DNA of 32,353 bases from an uncultured Halieaceae bacterium (GTDB taxonomy: Bacteria > Pseudomonadota > Gammaproteobacteria > Pseudomonadales > Halieaceae). The notes beneath the pieces are model-generated. The model was not told the DNA's origin. It saw only the letters and a program-made list of their open reading frames with translations, and made no database searches. The position numbers and the translations under genes are program-made. Below, in pieces: positions 1 to 9,649 of the stretch. The stretch covers positions 1 to 32,353 of the forward strand of contig CALJFL010000034.1 of assembly GCA_938074135.1 (NCBI GenBank). The letters are read 5' to 3'. The number at the start of each line of letters is the position of its first letter. The first letter of the stretch is position 1.

Positions 1-2
1 TT

Positions 3-131
3 GCCAGTGGTGATACACTGTCCGACATCGCCCAACGTTTTAACGTTTCGGTGAATGACCTGAAGGATCACAATGGCCTGAGCAGCACCCGCATCATGGT
101 AGGCCAGAAGTTGACCATCCCGACAACCTGA
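3..131 (+). CDS. amiB: C-terminal LysM domain of an AmiB-type N-acetylmuramoyl-L-alanine amidase (5' partial)
   Basis: Only the last 42 codons are in the window; the frame is open from the left edge and stops with TGA at 129-131. The translation is a LysM peptidoglycan-binding repeat, with the typical GDTLSDIAQRFNVSVNDLKDHN core and a closing VGQKLTIP strand. In many gammaproteobacteria the gene directly before mutL is amiB, a periplasmic amidase that cleaves septal peptidoglycan and carries a C-terminal LysM. The catalytic domain lies outside the window, so the amidase identity rests on the LysM tail and the mutL neighbour. The stop is 15 bases before the mutL start, which suggests a shared transcript. 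Confidence 0.75.
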   Translation, partial: ASGDTLSDIAQRFNVSVNDLKDHNGLSSTRIMVGQKLTIPTT

Positions 132-146
132 CACCCGGCACCGCAC

Positions 147-1991
147 ATGTCCCGCATTCATCGCCTCAGCACGAGGCTGGCTAACCAGATTGCCGCCGGT
201 GAGGTGGTTGAGCGACCGGCCTCGGTGGTCAAGGAAATTCTGGAAAACAGCCTCGACGCCGGTGCGACTCGTATCGATGTCGACGTGGAAAGTGGTGGCA
301 CCAAGCTGATCCGCATTCGCGATAACGGCTCGGGTATGCAGGCCGAGGACCTGCCGCTGGCGCTGGCCCGCCACGCGACCAGCAAGATCACTTCGCTGGA
401 GGACCTAGAACGGGTGGGTAGCCTGGGATTTCGCGGCGAAGCGCTGGCCAGTATAGGCTCGGTATCAAGGCTGGCCCTGACCACCAATAGTGACGACACG
501 AGCAGCGAGGGCTGCACGGCCATTTCCGAGGGTCGCGACATGGAGGTGCAGGTTCGGCCCGCACCGCATCCCCAGGGCACCACCGTGGAAGTCCGTGACC
601 TGTTTTTCAATACCCCGGCCCGGCGCAAGTTCCTGCGCACCGAAAAAACCGAGTTCAATCACCTCGAGGAGGTGGTCAAGCGATTGGCACTGTCGCGCTT
701 TGACGTGGGCTTCAGCCTGCGCCACAACGGCAAGGTCATTCACAACCTGAAGCCGGGCGACAGCGATGCCGAAAAGCAGCGCAGGGTGGCTACCGTTTGT
801 GGCCCGGCGTTTATGGAACAGGCAATCTATATAGAAACCGACCTGCCTGATTTTCGGCTCTGGGGCTGGGTGGGCCTGCCAACGTTCTCCCGTAGCCAGG
901 CTGATCTGCAATACTTCTTTGTCAACGGGCGGGTGATTCGTGATCGCCTGATTGCTCACGCGGTCAAGCAGGCTTATCGCGATGTGCTTTACCACGGCCG
1001 CCACCCCGCCTTTGTCCTTTATCTGGAGGTGGACCCGGGTCAGGTTGATGTCAACGTGCATCCCACCAAGCATGAAGTGCGTTTTCGCGACGGGCGCAGC
1101 GTGCATAATTTTATTTTCAGCAGTTTGCACCGCGCGCTCGCCGATGTACGGCCGGCGGATCAGTTGCCTGATCAGGTAGTGGCGGCAGCTGAGGGCGGCA
1201 CGATCAATACGGCAACCGGTGAAATATCCAACCAGGGCGGTTTGGCCTGGGGTGCTCCCGCGGCAGAATCTGGCGGTCGCTTTGGCAGCTATCAGGGCGC
1301 AGTGCGTCCCGCCGCTGGCGGTGCCATGGAGCAGGTGCGCAGTTATGGCCAATTCCATCCCCCGGCCAGTCAACCGGGCTTGCCGGAGCAGGCAGCAGCC
1401 GAGGATGTGCCGCCGCTGGGATATGCCCTGGCGCAACTGCAGGGGATTTACATTTTGGCCGAGAACGCGCTGGGCCTGGTGCTGGTCGATATGCACGCGG
1501 CCCATGAGCGAATCACCTATGAGCGACTCAAGCAGTCACGTGACTGCGAGGGTATCCGCAGCCAGCCTTTGCTGGTGCCGCAAGCGGTGGCCGTCAGCCA
1601 GCGCGAGGTGGAGCTAGCCGCGGAAAATACCGCACTGTTCGAGAAACTGGGACTGGCCATCGAAGTCGGTGGCGAGGAGAGTCTGTTGATCCGGCAGATA
1701 CCGGTGACCCTGAGAGACTCGAACGTGGAACAACTATTGCGGGACGTACTGTCTGACCTGATCGAGTACGGTAGCACCGACCGCATCGAGGCCCATCTGG
1801 ACGAGATTCTCTCGACGATGGCCTGCCACGGTTCCGTGCGCGCCAACCGGCGGCTGACGATTCCGGAAATGAATGCCCTGTTGCGCGACATGGAAGAAAC
1901 CGAGCGCTCCGGCCAGTGTAACCATGGCCGTCCGACCTGGACCCAACTGAGCCTCGAGGAACTGGACAAACTGTTCCTGCGCGGCCGCTAG
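147..1991 (+). CDS. mutL: DNA mismatch repair protein MutL (endonuclease type)
   Basis: 614 residues, a normal length for MutL, which couples MutS mismatch recognition to strand incision and removal. The N-terminal GHKL ATPase motifs are clear: the [16 protein letters not shown] segment with ENSLDAGAT, then DNGSGM, and [12 protein letters not shown] linker rich in Gly, Ala and Pro (about residues 340-425) leads to the C-terminal dimerisation domain. That domain keeps the metal-binding endonuclease signatures [12 protein letters not shown] (near residue 447), ACHGSVRA (near 559) and CNHGRP (near 591). These are absent from E. coli-type MutL, so this protein probably nicks DNA itself, as shown for Pseudomonas MutL. 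The ATG start has no strong Shine-Dalgarno sequence, which fits coupling to the amidase gene. miaA follows after 10 bases. Confidence 0.97.
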   Translation: MSRIHRLSTRLANQIAAGEVVERPASVVKEILENSLDAGATRIDVDVESGGTKLIRIRDNGSGMQAEDLPLALARHATSKITSLEDLERVGSLGFRGEALASIGSVSRLALTTNSDDTSSEGCTAISEGRDMEVQVRPAPHPQGTTVEVRDLFFNTPARRKFLRTEKTEFNHLEEVVKRLALSRFDVGFSLRHNGKVIHNLKPGDSDAEKQRRVATVCGPAFMEQAIYIETDLPDFRLWGWVGLPTFSRSQADLQYFFVNGRVIRDRLIAHAVKQAYRDVLYHGRHPAFVLYLEVDPGQVDVNVHPTKHEVRFRDGRSVHNFIFSSLHRALADVRPADQLPDQVVAAAEGGTINTATGEISNQGGLAWGAPAAESGGRFGSYQGAVRPAAGGAMEQVRSYGQFHPPASQPGLPEQAAAEDVPPLGYALAQLQGIYILAENALGLVLVDMHAAHERITYERLKQSRDCEGIRSQPLLVPQAVAVSQREVELAAENTALFEKLGLAIEVGGEESLLIRQIPVTLRDSNVEQLLRDVLSDLIEYGSTDRIEAHLDEILSTMACHGSVRANRRLTIPEMNALLRDMEETERSGQCNHGRPTWTQLSLEELDKLFLRGR

Positions 1992-2001
1992 GACACAGCC
2001 C

Positions 2002-2970
2002 GTGTCGAAGCCGAAGCCCCTGTTGCTCTGTGTCATGGGCCCCACCGCGTCCGGTAAAACTGATCTGGCGGAGGCGCTGGCCCAGGGCATGGATTGCGAG
2101 CTAATCAGTGTCGATTCGGCGCTGGTCTACCGCGGTCTGGATATTGGCAGTGCGAAACCGGACTACCCTCACCATCTCGTTGATATCCGCGACCCGGCAC
2201 AACCGTATTCCGCCGCCGACTTCGCTGCGGATGCCAGTCGTCTGGTTGATGAGATAAGCGCGCGCGGTAAGACGCCCCTGCTGGTCGGTGGCACCATGTT
2301 GTATTTCAAGGCATTCCTGGAGGGGCTGGCCGACATGCCGGCTGCGGATCCCCAGATCAGGGCACAGATCGAGGCCGAGGCCGACGCATTGGGCTGGCCA
2401 CAGCTGCACGCCGAGTTGGCCCGGGTTGACCCGGAGTCCGCCGCCAGAATTCATCCCAATCACTCCCAGCGACTGGCGCGAGCCCTGGAGGTGTATCGTG
2501 CCAGTGGCGTGCGGATCAGCCAGTGGCAAAACGCCGAGCCAGACAATCTGCCCCGGGAGCGCTTCCGCATTGTGCAGGTGGCCATCTGCCCCCAGGAGCG
2601 ATCGATCCTGCACCAGCGCATAGCCCGGCGTTTTGAGCAAATGATGGCTGCCGGCCTGCTCGCTGAGGTAGAAACCCTGTTTCGGCGCGGCGACCTGCAT
2701 GCCGACCTGCCATCAATGCGCACAGTTGGCTACCGGCAGCTGTGGCAGCACCTGGCCGGTGAATGCTCTGAGGAGGAGGCCGTGGAGCGGGCAGTGGCAG
2801 CCACCCGCCAACTGGCTAAGCGGCAGCTCACCTGGCTGCGCAAATGGCCTGATCTGGAGTGGATCTACACGGATCAGGCGGGGAACATTGTCGAAACAAC
2901 GCTGTCTGATCGAATCGGGGGTGCTAATAGCTCCAATTCGGCAGATCTGCTCTTGAAGTATCTTACGTAA
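2002..2970 (+). CDS. miaA: tRNA dimethylallyltransferase MiaA
   Basis: 322 residues starting with GTG. MiaA transfers a dimethylallyl group to N6 of A37 in tRNAs that read UNN codons. The P-loop GPTASGKT is at residues 13-20, followed by the [16 protein letters not shown] substrate-binding segment, LVGGTMLY, and the [11 protein letters not shown] motif in the C-terminal part. The loop between AKP and PHHLVDI is only two residues, several shorter than in E. coli-like MiaA; nothing else is missing, so this looks like lineage variation rather than damage. It lies between mutL and hfq in the standard gammaproteobacterial order. The start is set by the reading frame and the 10-base gap from mutL; the last codons may overlap signals for hfq transcription. 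Confidence 0.97.
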   Translation: MSKPKPLLLCVMGPTASGKTDLAEALAQGMDCELISVDSALVYRGLDIGSAKPDYPHHLVDIRDPAQPYSAADFAADASRLVDEISARGKTPLLVGGTMLYFKAFLEGLADMPAADPQIRAQIEAEADALGWPQLHAELARVDPESAARIHPNHSQRLARALEVYRASGVRISQWQNAEPDNLPRERFRIVQVAICPQERSILHQRIARRFEQMMAAGLLAEVETLFRRGDLHADLPSMRTVGYRQLWQHLAGECSEEEAVERAVAATRQLAKRQLTWLRKWPDLEWIYTDQAGNIVETTLSDRIGGANSSNSADLLLKYLT

Positions 2971-2998
2971 ACCCCCATGTACTATTCTGCTGGTGTTC

Positions 2999-3004
2999 TA
3001 TAAT
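2999..3004 (+). promoter_or_regulatory. possible -10 element upstream of hfq
   Basis: A perfect TATAAT hexamer lies in the 156-base gap between miaA and hfq, 122 bases before the hfq start. No good -35 hexamer is seen at 16-18 bases upstream, so the promoter call is weak. A separate hfq promoter is expected from the E. coli superoperon, where hfq is transcribed from several sites in and after miaA. Confidence 0.35.
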
Positions 3005-3126
3005 GAGCGCAGTGGTATCGAGGGCCCATTGTTTGTCCCCGTTGGTTGTAGGGCCATTAAAGACAGGGACGGTAAGAGGCCAGTTTTATTTTTTTCGGCT
3101 CCATTTGAGCCTAGTAGGAGATAGCT

Positions 3127-3378
3127 ATGTCAAAAGGGCACACGTTACAAGACCCTTACCTGAACATTCTGCGTAAGGAACGAGTACCAGTTTCAATTTA
3201 CCTGGTGAACGGTATTAAGTTGCAGGGCCAGATCGAGTCATTTGATCAGTTTGTGGTGCTGCTGAAGAATACAGTGAGCCAAATGGTCTACAAGCATGCC
3301 ATTTCTACCGTGGTGCCATCACGCGTTGTGCGGGTACCCATGCAGAATCCACCGGATGAAGATGGTGACGACAGCTGA
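3127..3378 (+). CDS. hfq: RNA chaperone Hfq
   Basis: 83 residues, within the usual 80-100 for Hfq, a hexameric Sm-like protein that binds A-rich and U-rich RNA and pairs small RNAs with mRNAs. The Sm1 motif is seen in [25 protein letters not shown], and Sm2 ends in the conserved [12 protein letters not shown] with the KH pair of the proximal RNA-binding face. The conserved N-terminal distal-face residues (Q8, then LN..R) are present. The C-terminal tail is short and acidic (DEDGDDS). A clear AGGAG sits 6 bases before the ATG. hflX follows 59 bases later, as in most gammaproteobacteria. Confidence 0.98.
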   Translation: MSKGHTLQDPYLNILRKERVPVSIYLVNGIKLQGQIESFDQFVVLLKNTVSQMVYKHAISTVVPSRVVRVPMQNPPDEDGDDS

Positions 3379-3437
3379 CACCTGTGGCGGCCGCTTGAAT
3401 AGCAGTCGCCGCGACCTGTCCCAGCCCCGAGGTAATA

Positions 3438-4718
3438 TTGTTTTTTGAGCGTCCCGATTCGGGAGAACGAGCCGTGCTCGTGCACCTGAATCTCAATAGT
3501 GAAGCCGAGCGCGAGGATCCCCGTGAATTCGAGGAACTGGTGTTGTCTGCCGGTGGCGATCCGGTGGTGTTCATTATGGGTGCCCGGGAAGCTCCCCATC
3601 CGCGAACTTTCGCCGGCAGTGGCAAGGTGCAGGAGATTGCCGATGCAGTGGCACTCCACGAGGCTGAAGTAGTTATGTTCAATCATTCGCTCAGCCCCAG
3701 TCAGGAGCGGAACCTGGAGCAGGAGTTGTGCTGCAGGGTACTGGATCGCACCGGGCTGATTCTCGATATTTTTGCTCAGCGCGCGCGCACCCATGAGGGT
3801 AAGTTGCAGGTTGAATTGGCCCAGTTGGAACATATGAGTACCCGACTGGTGCGGGGCTGGACCCACCTCGAACGACAGAAGGGCGGTATTGGCCTGCGCG
3901 GTCCGGGCGAAACCCAGCTTGAGACTGATCGACGGCTACTGCGGGTGCGTATCAAGTCCATTACCGGCAGACTGGCCAAGGTCCACAAGCAGCGCGATCA
4001 GGGTCGCCGCTCCCGGCGCAGGGCCGAAGTTCCCACGGTGTCCCTGGTGGGTTACACCAATGCCGGCAAGTCGACCTTGTTCAACCGGTTGACCGAGTCC
4101 GAGGTGTATGTGGCCGATCAGTTGTTCGCGACCCTGGACCCTACGTTGCGCAAGTTGGAACTGGAACACGTGGGCTCTGTGGTGCTGGCAGATACGGTAG
4201 GGTTTATAGCCCATCTGCCGCACAAGTTGGTGGAGGCCTTCAAAGCCACGCTGGAGGAGACCCGCAATGCCGATCTGTTGCTGCATGTGATAGATGCGGC
4301 TACCGATGAGCGCGATGAGAATGTTGTGCAGGTGGAAGAGGTACTGGCCGAAATTGGTGCCGAGGACATTCCCCTGCTCAAGGTGTACAACAAGATCGAT
4401 CTGCTGGAACACGCGCCGCGCATCGACCGGGATGTAAACGGCCGGCCCGAGCGGGTATGGGTCAGTGCGGTGACCGGGGAGGGCAGCGAGCTGCTATTGT
4501 CCGCCATTGCAGAACTGGTTGGTCAGGACATGGTTCGCGAAGAGCTCACCCTCGAACCGGCCCAGGGCAAGCTGCGAGCTGCCCTGTACCGCCTCGGTGC
4601 GGTAGAAAACGAACAGCATGGGGAGGACGGCCTGGCGCACTTGAGTGTTTGCCTGCCGCGCTCCGACTGGAATCGGCTGATGGCGCAAGAGCAACCCGCT
4701 GCCAGCCACAAAATCTGA
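3438..4718 (+). CDS. hflX: GTPase HflX
   Basis: 426 residues with a TTG start. The start is supported by GAGG 5 bases upstream and by the MFFERP..GERAVLVHL beginning shared with other HflX proteins; no in-frame ATG lies nearby. HflX binds ribosomes and GTP and splits stalled 70S ribosomes under stress. The N-terminal HflX domain contains GAREAPHPRTFAGSGKVQEI and is followed by a coiled segment with the GIGLRGPGETQLETDRR motif. The G domain has the P-loop GYTNAGKS near residues 204-211, DTVGF (G3) and NKID (G4). The TGA stop overlaps an extended -10 sequence for hflKC. Confidence 0.97.
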   Translation: MFFERPDSGERAVLVHLNLNSEAEREDPREFEELVLSAGGDPVVFIMGAREAPHPRTFAGSGKVQEIADAVALHEAEVVMFNHSLSPSQERNLEQELCCRVLDRTGLILDIFAQRARTHEGKLQVELAQLEHMSTRLVRGWTHLERQKGGIGLRGPGETQLETDRRLLRVRIKSITGRLAKVHKQRDQGRRSRRRAEVPTVSLVGYTNAGKSTLFNRLTESEVYVADQLFATLDPTLRKLELEHVGSVVLADTVGFIAHLPHKLVEAFKATLEETRNADLLLHVIDAATDERDENVVQVEEVLAEIGAEDIPLLKVYNKIDLLEHAPRIDRDVNGRPERVWVSAVTGEGSELLLSAIAELVGQDMVREELTLEPAQGKLRAALYRLGAVENEQHGEDGLAHLSVCLPRSDWNRLMAQEQPAASHKI

Positions 4719-4724
4719 TAGAAT
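4716..4724 (+). promoter_or_regulatory. extended -10 promoter element for hflKC
   Basis: TGATAGAAT matches the extended -10 pattern TGnTAnAAT and overlaps the hflX stop codon. The predicted start of transcription is about 20 bases before the hflK ATG. The same nine bases recur at 6820-6828 before yjeT-hisZ-purA. No convincing -35 hexamer is present, which extended -10 promoters tolerate. Confidence 0.45.
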
Positions 4725-4752
4725 TTCGCGACCTTAAAATTAGGAGTTGATT

Positions 4753-5907
4753 ATGGCCTGGAATGAACCGGGTGGCGGCGATAACAAGCCCAGGGATCCC
4801 TGGGGCGGCGGTGATCAGGGTCCCCCTGATCTCGACGAGGCGCTGAAAAAGTTGCAAGAGAAGATCGGTGGCCTGTTTGGCGGCGGTAGCGGTGGCTCAT
4901 CAGGTGGCAGTAGTGGTTTGTCTGGCGCCATGTTCGGAGTGATTGCAGCGGGTGCACTGTTGGTGTGGGCGCTGATGGGCTTTTACCAGATTGACGAGCA
5001 GGAGCGTGGCGTAGTGCTGCGTTTTGGCAAGTATCTCGAGACCGTGCAACCAGGCTTGCAGTGGAATCCGCCCCTGATTGACGATGTGACCAAGGTCAAT
5101 ACGACCAAAGTTCGGGCGGCCAGCTTCCGTGAGATTATGCTCACCCAGGATGAGAATATCGTGGAGGTGAGCCTCTCGGTGCAATATGTGATCGATGATC
5201 CCACCCATTTCGTGCTGAAAGTACGCGACCCCGAGCGCTCCTTACAGCATGCAGCCCAGAGCGCCCTGCGCCACGTGGTCGGTGGAACCACCATGGACCT
5301 CGTATTGACTGAAGGCCGTGCCCAGATTGGTATCGACGTAAAGGAACGCTTGCAGGATTACCTGAACATGTACGAGACCGGTATCCGCGTGAGCACTGTG
5401 AACGTCGACGAATCCAAGCCCCCGAGTCAGGTGCAGGCCGCGTTTGACGACGTGATCAAAGCGCGTGAGGACGAGGAGCGGGTGAAGAACGAGGCCCAGG
5501 CCTATGCCAACGGTATCGTTCCGGAAGCCCGCGGTGGCGCGCAACGCCAGATCGAGGAGGCCAGCGCCTACCGCGAGCAGGTGATTGCCAATGCCCAGGG
5601 TGAGGCTGATCGCTTCAACAAGCTGCTCGGTGAGTATCGCAAGGCACCGGAGGTGACACGTGAGCGTCTCTACCTGGATGCGGTACAGGAGGTTTACTCC
5701 AATACCAGCAAGGTGATGGTTGATGTGGAAGGCGGCAACAATGTGATGTATCTGCCGCTGGATAAAATGGCGCCGGCTTCAGGAGGTACCACCGGGCCTC
5801 GCAGCCTGACGATCGACAGCTCCAACATACGCGAGCTGACCAATGCCGTAACAGAGCAGCTACGTCGTGATGCAGCTGCCACCGGTAACCGCGGAGGAGG
5901 CCGATAA
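4753..5907 (+). CDS. hflK: HflK, SPFH subunit of the FtsH-modulating HflKC complex
   Basis: 384 residues. The ATG at 4753 has AGGAG 6 bases upstream and is preferred over an in-frame TTG two codons earlier. With HflC, HflK forms a large cage in the inner membrane facing the periplasm that encloses and regulates the FtsH protease. The cytoplasmic N-terminus is rich in Gly and Ser (MAWNEPGGGDNKPRDPWGGG), then one membrane helix near residues 57-75. The SPFH/Band 7 domain begins at YQIDEQERGVVLRFGKY, and a charged coiled-coil region follows. The neighbours hflX and hflC are canonical. The stop lies one base before the hflC ATG, so the two are almost certainly co-translated. Confidence 0.97.
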   Translation: MAWNEPGGGDNKPRDPWGGGDQGPPDLDEALKKLQEKIGGLFGGGSGGSSGGSSGLSGAMFGVIAAGALLVWALMGFYQIDEQERGVVLRFGKYLETVQPGLQWNPPLIDDVTKVNTTKVRAASFREIMLTQDENIVEVSLSVQYVIDDPTHFVLKVRDPERSLQHAAQSALRHVVGGTTMDLVLTEGRAQIGIDVKERLQDYLNMYETGIRVSTVNVDESKPPSQVQAAFDDVIKAREDEERVKNEAQAYANGIVPEARGGAQRQIEEASAYREQVIANAQGEADRFNKLLGEYRKAPEVTRERLYLDAVQEVYSNTSKVMVDVEGGNNVMYLPLDKMAPASGGTTGPRSLTIDSSNIRELTNAVTEQLRRDAAATGNRGGGR

Positions 5908-5908
5908 C

Positions 5909-6784
5909 ATGTCTGGACGTAATGTAACTGTAATTTTATTGGCGGTTGTCGCGCTGTTTCTGGTGAGTAACTCGCTGTATGTGATCAAGGAAACCGAGCG
6001 CGGCGTGTTGCTGCAATTCGGTGAAGTTGTGAACCCAAGTATTGCCCCGGGCCTGCACTGGAAGATTCCCTTTGTCAATAACGTGCGCAAGTTCGATGGC
6101 AGGGTGCTGACGGTAGATTCGCAACCAGAGCGTTTTTTCACCCAGGAGAAAAAGGCGCTGATTGTCGATTCTTATGCCAAGTTCCGGGTTAAGGACACGG
6201 CCAAGTTCTACACGGCAACCAATGGTGAAGAGTCGCGGGCGATGGGTCTGTTGGCCCAGCGCATCAATGACGGCCTGCGTAATGAGGTGGCTGTGCGGAC
6301 GATCCAGGAAGTGGTGAGCGGTGAGCGTGATCAGCTGATGGCTGCGCTCATGGTGAATCTGGACCAACTGGCGCAGGACGAGCTGGGTGTGGAACTGGTT
6401 GACGTGCGGGTCAAGCAGATCGATCTGCCGCCGGATGTTTCGGAGTCGGTTTACCGACGGATGAACGCCGAGCGTGAGAAAGAGGCGCGTGAGCACCGCT
6501 CACAGGGTCAGGAGCTGGCGGAGGGTATCCGGGCAGCGGCTGATCGCGAGGTGACAGTGCTTCGTGCCAATGCCTATCGTGAATCGGAAGAGATTCGCGG
6601 TGAGGGTGATGCCGAAGCGACCCGGGTTTACGCCGAGGCCTTTAACCAGGATCCCGAGTTCTACTCGTTTACGCGTAGCCTGCGGGCCTATCAGGACGCC
6701 TTTCAGGGTTCTGGCGACATGATGTTGCTGCAGCCCGATAGCGAGTTTTTCCGCTACCTCAAGGACTCAACAGGCGGCAAGTAG
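5909..6784 (+). CDS. hflC: HflC, SPFH subunit of the FtsH-modulating HflKC complex
   Basis: 291 residues from the ATG at 5909, which has a very strong GGAGGAGG 8 bases upstream. A longer frame exists upstream inside hflK but lacks such a site, and the MSGRNVTVILLAVVALFLVSNSLYV start gives the expected N-terminal signal anchor. The SPFH domain follows (IKETERGVLLQFGEV), then a charged helical segment (MNAEREKEAREHRSQGQE). HflC partners HflK around FtsH and is not itself a protease, despite older naming. The length matches Pseudomonas-type HflC. A strong intrinsic terminator lies 50-100 bases downstream. Confidence 0.97.
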   Translation: MSGRNVTVILLAVVALFLVSNSLYVIKETERGVLLQFGEVVNPSIAPGLHWKIPFVNNVRKFDGRVLTVDSQPERFFTQEKKALIVDSYAKFRVKDTAKFYTATNGEESRAMGLLAQRINDGLRNEVAVRTIQEVVSGERDQLMAALMVNLDQLAQDELGVELVDVRVKQIDLPPDVSESVYRRMNAEREKEAREHRSQGQELAEGIRAAADREVTVLRANAYRESEEIRGEGDAEATRVYAEAFNQDPEFYSFTRSLRAYQDAFQGSGDMMLLQPDSEFFRYLKDSTGGK

Positions 6785-6819
6785 CGCCTAAAATTCACAG
6801 TCGCTCTCAGCACCGGCTG

Positions 6820-6828
6820 TGATAGAAT
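6820..6828 (+). promoter_or_regulatory. extended -10 promoter element for yjeT-hisZ-purA
   Basis: TGATAGAAT is identical to the element before hflK. The predicted start of transcription is near 6835, the first base of the following terminator hairpin. A transcript from here would therefore carry that hairpin at its very 5' end before reading into yjeT. No clear -35 element is seen. Confidence 0.4.
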
Positions 6829-6833
6829 CCCGT

Positions 6834-6884
6834 AACCGTGGGAATCGGCGTTTGGCCCACAAACGCTGGGCCCACGGTTTTTTT
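6834..6884 (+). terminator. intrinsic terminator after hflC, possibly a leader attenuator
   Basis: The outer stem pairs CCGTGGG (6836-6842) with CCCACGG (6871-6877). The inner stem pairs GCGTTTG (6848-6854) with CAAACGC (6860-6866) around a 5-base loop. Seven T residues follow at 6878-6884. This is a classical Rho-independent terminator for the hfq-hfl transcript. An alternative pairing of GTGGG with CCCAC at 6856-6860 would exclude the outer stem. Confidence 0.85.
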
Positions 6885-6908
6885 GTGTCGAGCTAACCGT
6901 GAGGCGAT

Positions 6909-7100
6909 ATGGACTTCTGGCAAGTGCTTCCGGTGGCGTTGGCGCTGGTATTGATTATCGAGGGCATACTGCCCTTCATTAGCCCCACTCGCTGGCGCGT
7001 GATGATCGCGACCGTGGCGCAAATGGAGGATCGTGTGATCCGGAATTTTGGCCTGGGCAGTATGATGCTTGGGCTGTTGCTGTTGTACCTGGTGAATTGA
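6909..7100 (+). CDS. yjeT: DUF2065 family small inner-membrane protein (YjeT-like)
   Basis: 63 residues with two hydrophobic segments, about residues 5-24 and 45-62, separated by a basic stretch (SPTRWRVMIATVAQMEDRVIR). Length and gene position match the DUF2065/YjeT family, which lies between hflC and purA in E. coli and many relatives. Its function is unknown. The ATG is preceded by a weak GAGG-like site. Its TGA is immediately followed by the hisZ ATG with no spacer, so translation of hisZ is probably coupled to it. Being so short and conserved in place, it may assist the neighbouring membrane complex, but nothing here proves that. Confidence 0.88.
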   Translation: MDFWQVLPVALALVLIIEGILPFISPTRWRVMIATVAQMEDRVIRNFGLGSMMLGLLLLYLVN

Positions 7101-8273
7101 ATGAGCTCTGTTGATCGCTGGCAGTTGCCCGATGGCGTGGAAGAGGTGCTGCCTGCGCAGGCAGCTGCTGTGGAACGTCTGCGCCGCGACCTGCTCGACC
7201 TCTACCGCAGCTGGGGCTATCAGATGGTGATTCCGCCACTGATGGAGTTCACCGAATCCCTGTTGATTGGTCTGGGCGCCGACCTCGACCTGCTCACCTT
7301 CCGCATGACCGACCAGCTCAGCGGCCGCATGCTGGGCGTGCGGGCAGATATTACCCCGCAGGTCGCCCGCATTGACGCGCACAGTCTCGCCGAAGACGGC
7401 GTGACCCGCCTGTGCTATGCCGGCTCTACCTTACACACCCGTCCGAAATCGCCGTTTGCCTCCCGCTCGCCTATTCAGCTGGGCGCTGAGTTGTATGGCG
7501 ATAACAGCCTGGCGGCCGACGTGGAAGTCATCCGCCTGATGCTGGCCACACTCGATGCCGCCGGTATGGGCGAGATCACGCTGGACCTGGGGCATGTGGG
7601 TGTTTACAAGGCGGTACTGGAATCTGCCGAGCTGACCACAGATCAGGAAGAGACCGTGTTCGACGCGCTGCAGCGCAAGTCGCTGCCCGATCTACAACTG
7701 GCGCTGGAGGGCGTGAGCGAGGAGTCCGCCGATCTGATTACCGGTTTGCTCGACCTGCACGGAGACGAAGCGGTACTTGCCGCCGCCCGTGAGTTGTTTG
7801 CCGACAACGCCCAGGATGCGCTGGCTGCGGTTGATGCACTGCAGGACGTTGCCGCTGATGTGCGCCGGCAGCGCCCCGATATGCCGATTTATTTTGATCT
7901 GGCAGAATTGCGCGGCTACCACTATCACACCGGGATCGTATTCGCAGCCTATGTGCCAGGGCACGGGCAGGCGCTGGCCAATGGTGGGCGCTATAACGAT
8001 GTGGGTAAGGTGTATGGCAGGGCCCGGCCAGCAACCGGCTTCGCCACCGACCTGAAGGCCCTGATGGCACTGCTGCCAGCCGACGCAGGTGCCCAGCTGG
8101 GCGCTATCAGTATGCCTGACGCCGACGACCCAGCCCTGGACGCCAAGGCCAGGGAATTGCGGGCGGCGGGCGAGGTGGTGATTAACTGCCTTTCCAGCAA
8201 CCCTGACCCGCGCTGTGACCGCGAAATCGTCGAGCAAGATGGCGATTGGATTGTGCAGCCGCTGACCAACTGA
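7101..8273 (+). CDS. hisZ: ATP phosphoribosyltransferase regulatory subunit HisZ
   Basis: 390 residues resembling the catalytic core of histidyl-tRNA synthetase. HisZ pairs with the short form of HisG to catalyse and feedback-regulate the first step of histidine synthesis; it does not aminoacylate tRNA. Features seen are the opening LPDGVEEVLPAQA, the motif-2-like segment MLGVRADITPQVARIDAH, and the C-terminal RGYHYHTGIVFAAYVPGHGQALANGGRYN. A presence of hisZ implies a short HisG elsewhere in the genome. It starts directly after the yjeT stop and lies 24 bases before purA, a common hisZ-purA order in gammaproteobacteria. Confidence 0.96.
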   Translation: MSSVDRWQLPDGVEEVLPAQAAAVERLRRDLLDLYRSWGYQMVIPPLMEFTESLLIGLGADLDLLTFRMTDQLSGRMLGVRADITPQVARIDAHSLAEDGVTRLCYAGSTLHTRPKSPFASRSPIQLGAELYGDNSLAADVEVIRLMLATLDAAGMGEITLDLGHVGVYKAVLESAELTTDQEETVFDALQRKSLPDLQLALEGVSEESADLITGLLDLHGDEAVLAAARELFADNAQDALAAVDALQDVAADVRRQRPDMPIYFDLAELRGYHYHTGIVFAAYVPGHGQALANGGRYNDVGKVYGRARPATGFATDLKALMALLPADAGAQLGAISMPDADDPALDAKARELRAAGEVVINCLSSNPDPRCDREIVEQDGDWIVQPLTN

Positions 8274-9593
<1,320 letters not shown>

Positions 9594-9649
9594 CCCGCCA
9601 AATGCCTGGACCGGAAATTTCTTCAAGGCATAGAATGTTGGTCAGCCTA

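Noticed and set aside
465..1505. Long minus-strand open frame opposite mutL
   Set aside because: It lies wholly within mutL, gives no recognisable protein, and reflects the third-position GC bias of the real gene.
3379..3437. Possible hairpin between hfq and hflX (GGCGGC with GTCGCC)
   Set aside because: The stem is imperfect, the loop is long and no T-run follows, so it is not a supported terminator or attenuator.
5867..5908. Upstream extension of hflC into hflK
   Set aside because: The in-frame ATG at 5867 has no good ribosome site, and the extra residues would precede the natural signal anchor; the ATG at 5909 has GGAGGAGG.
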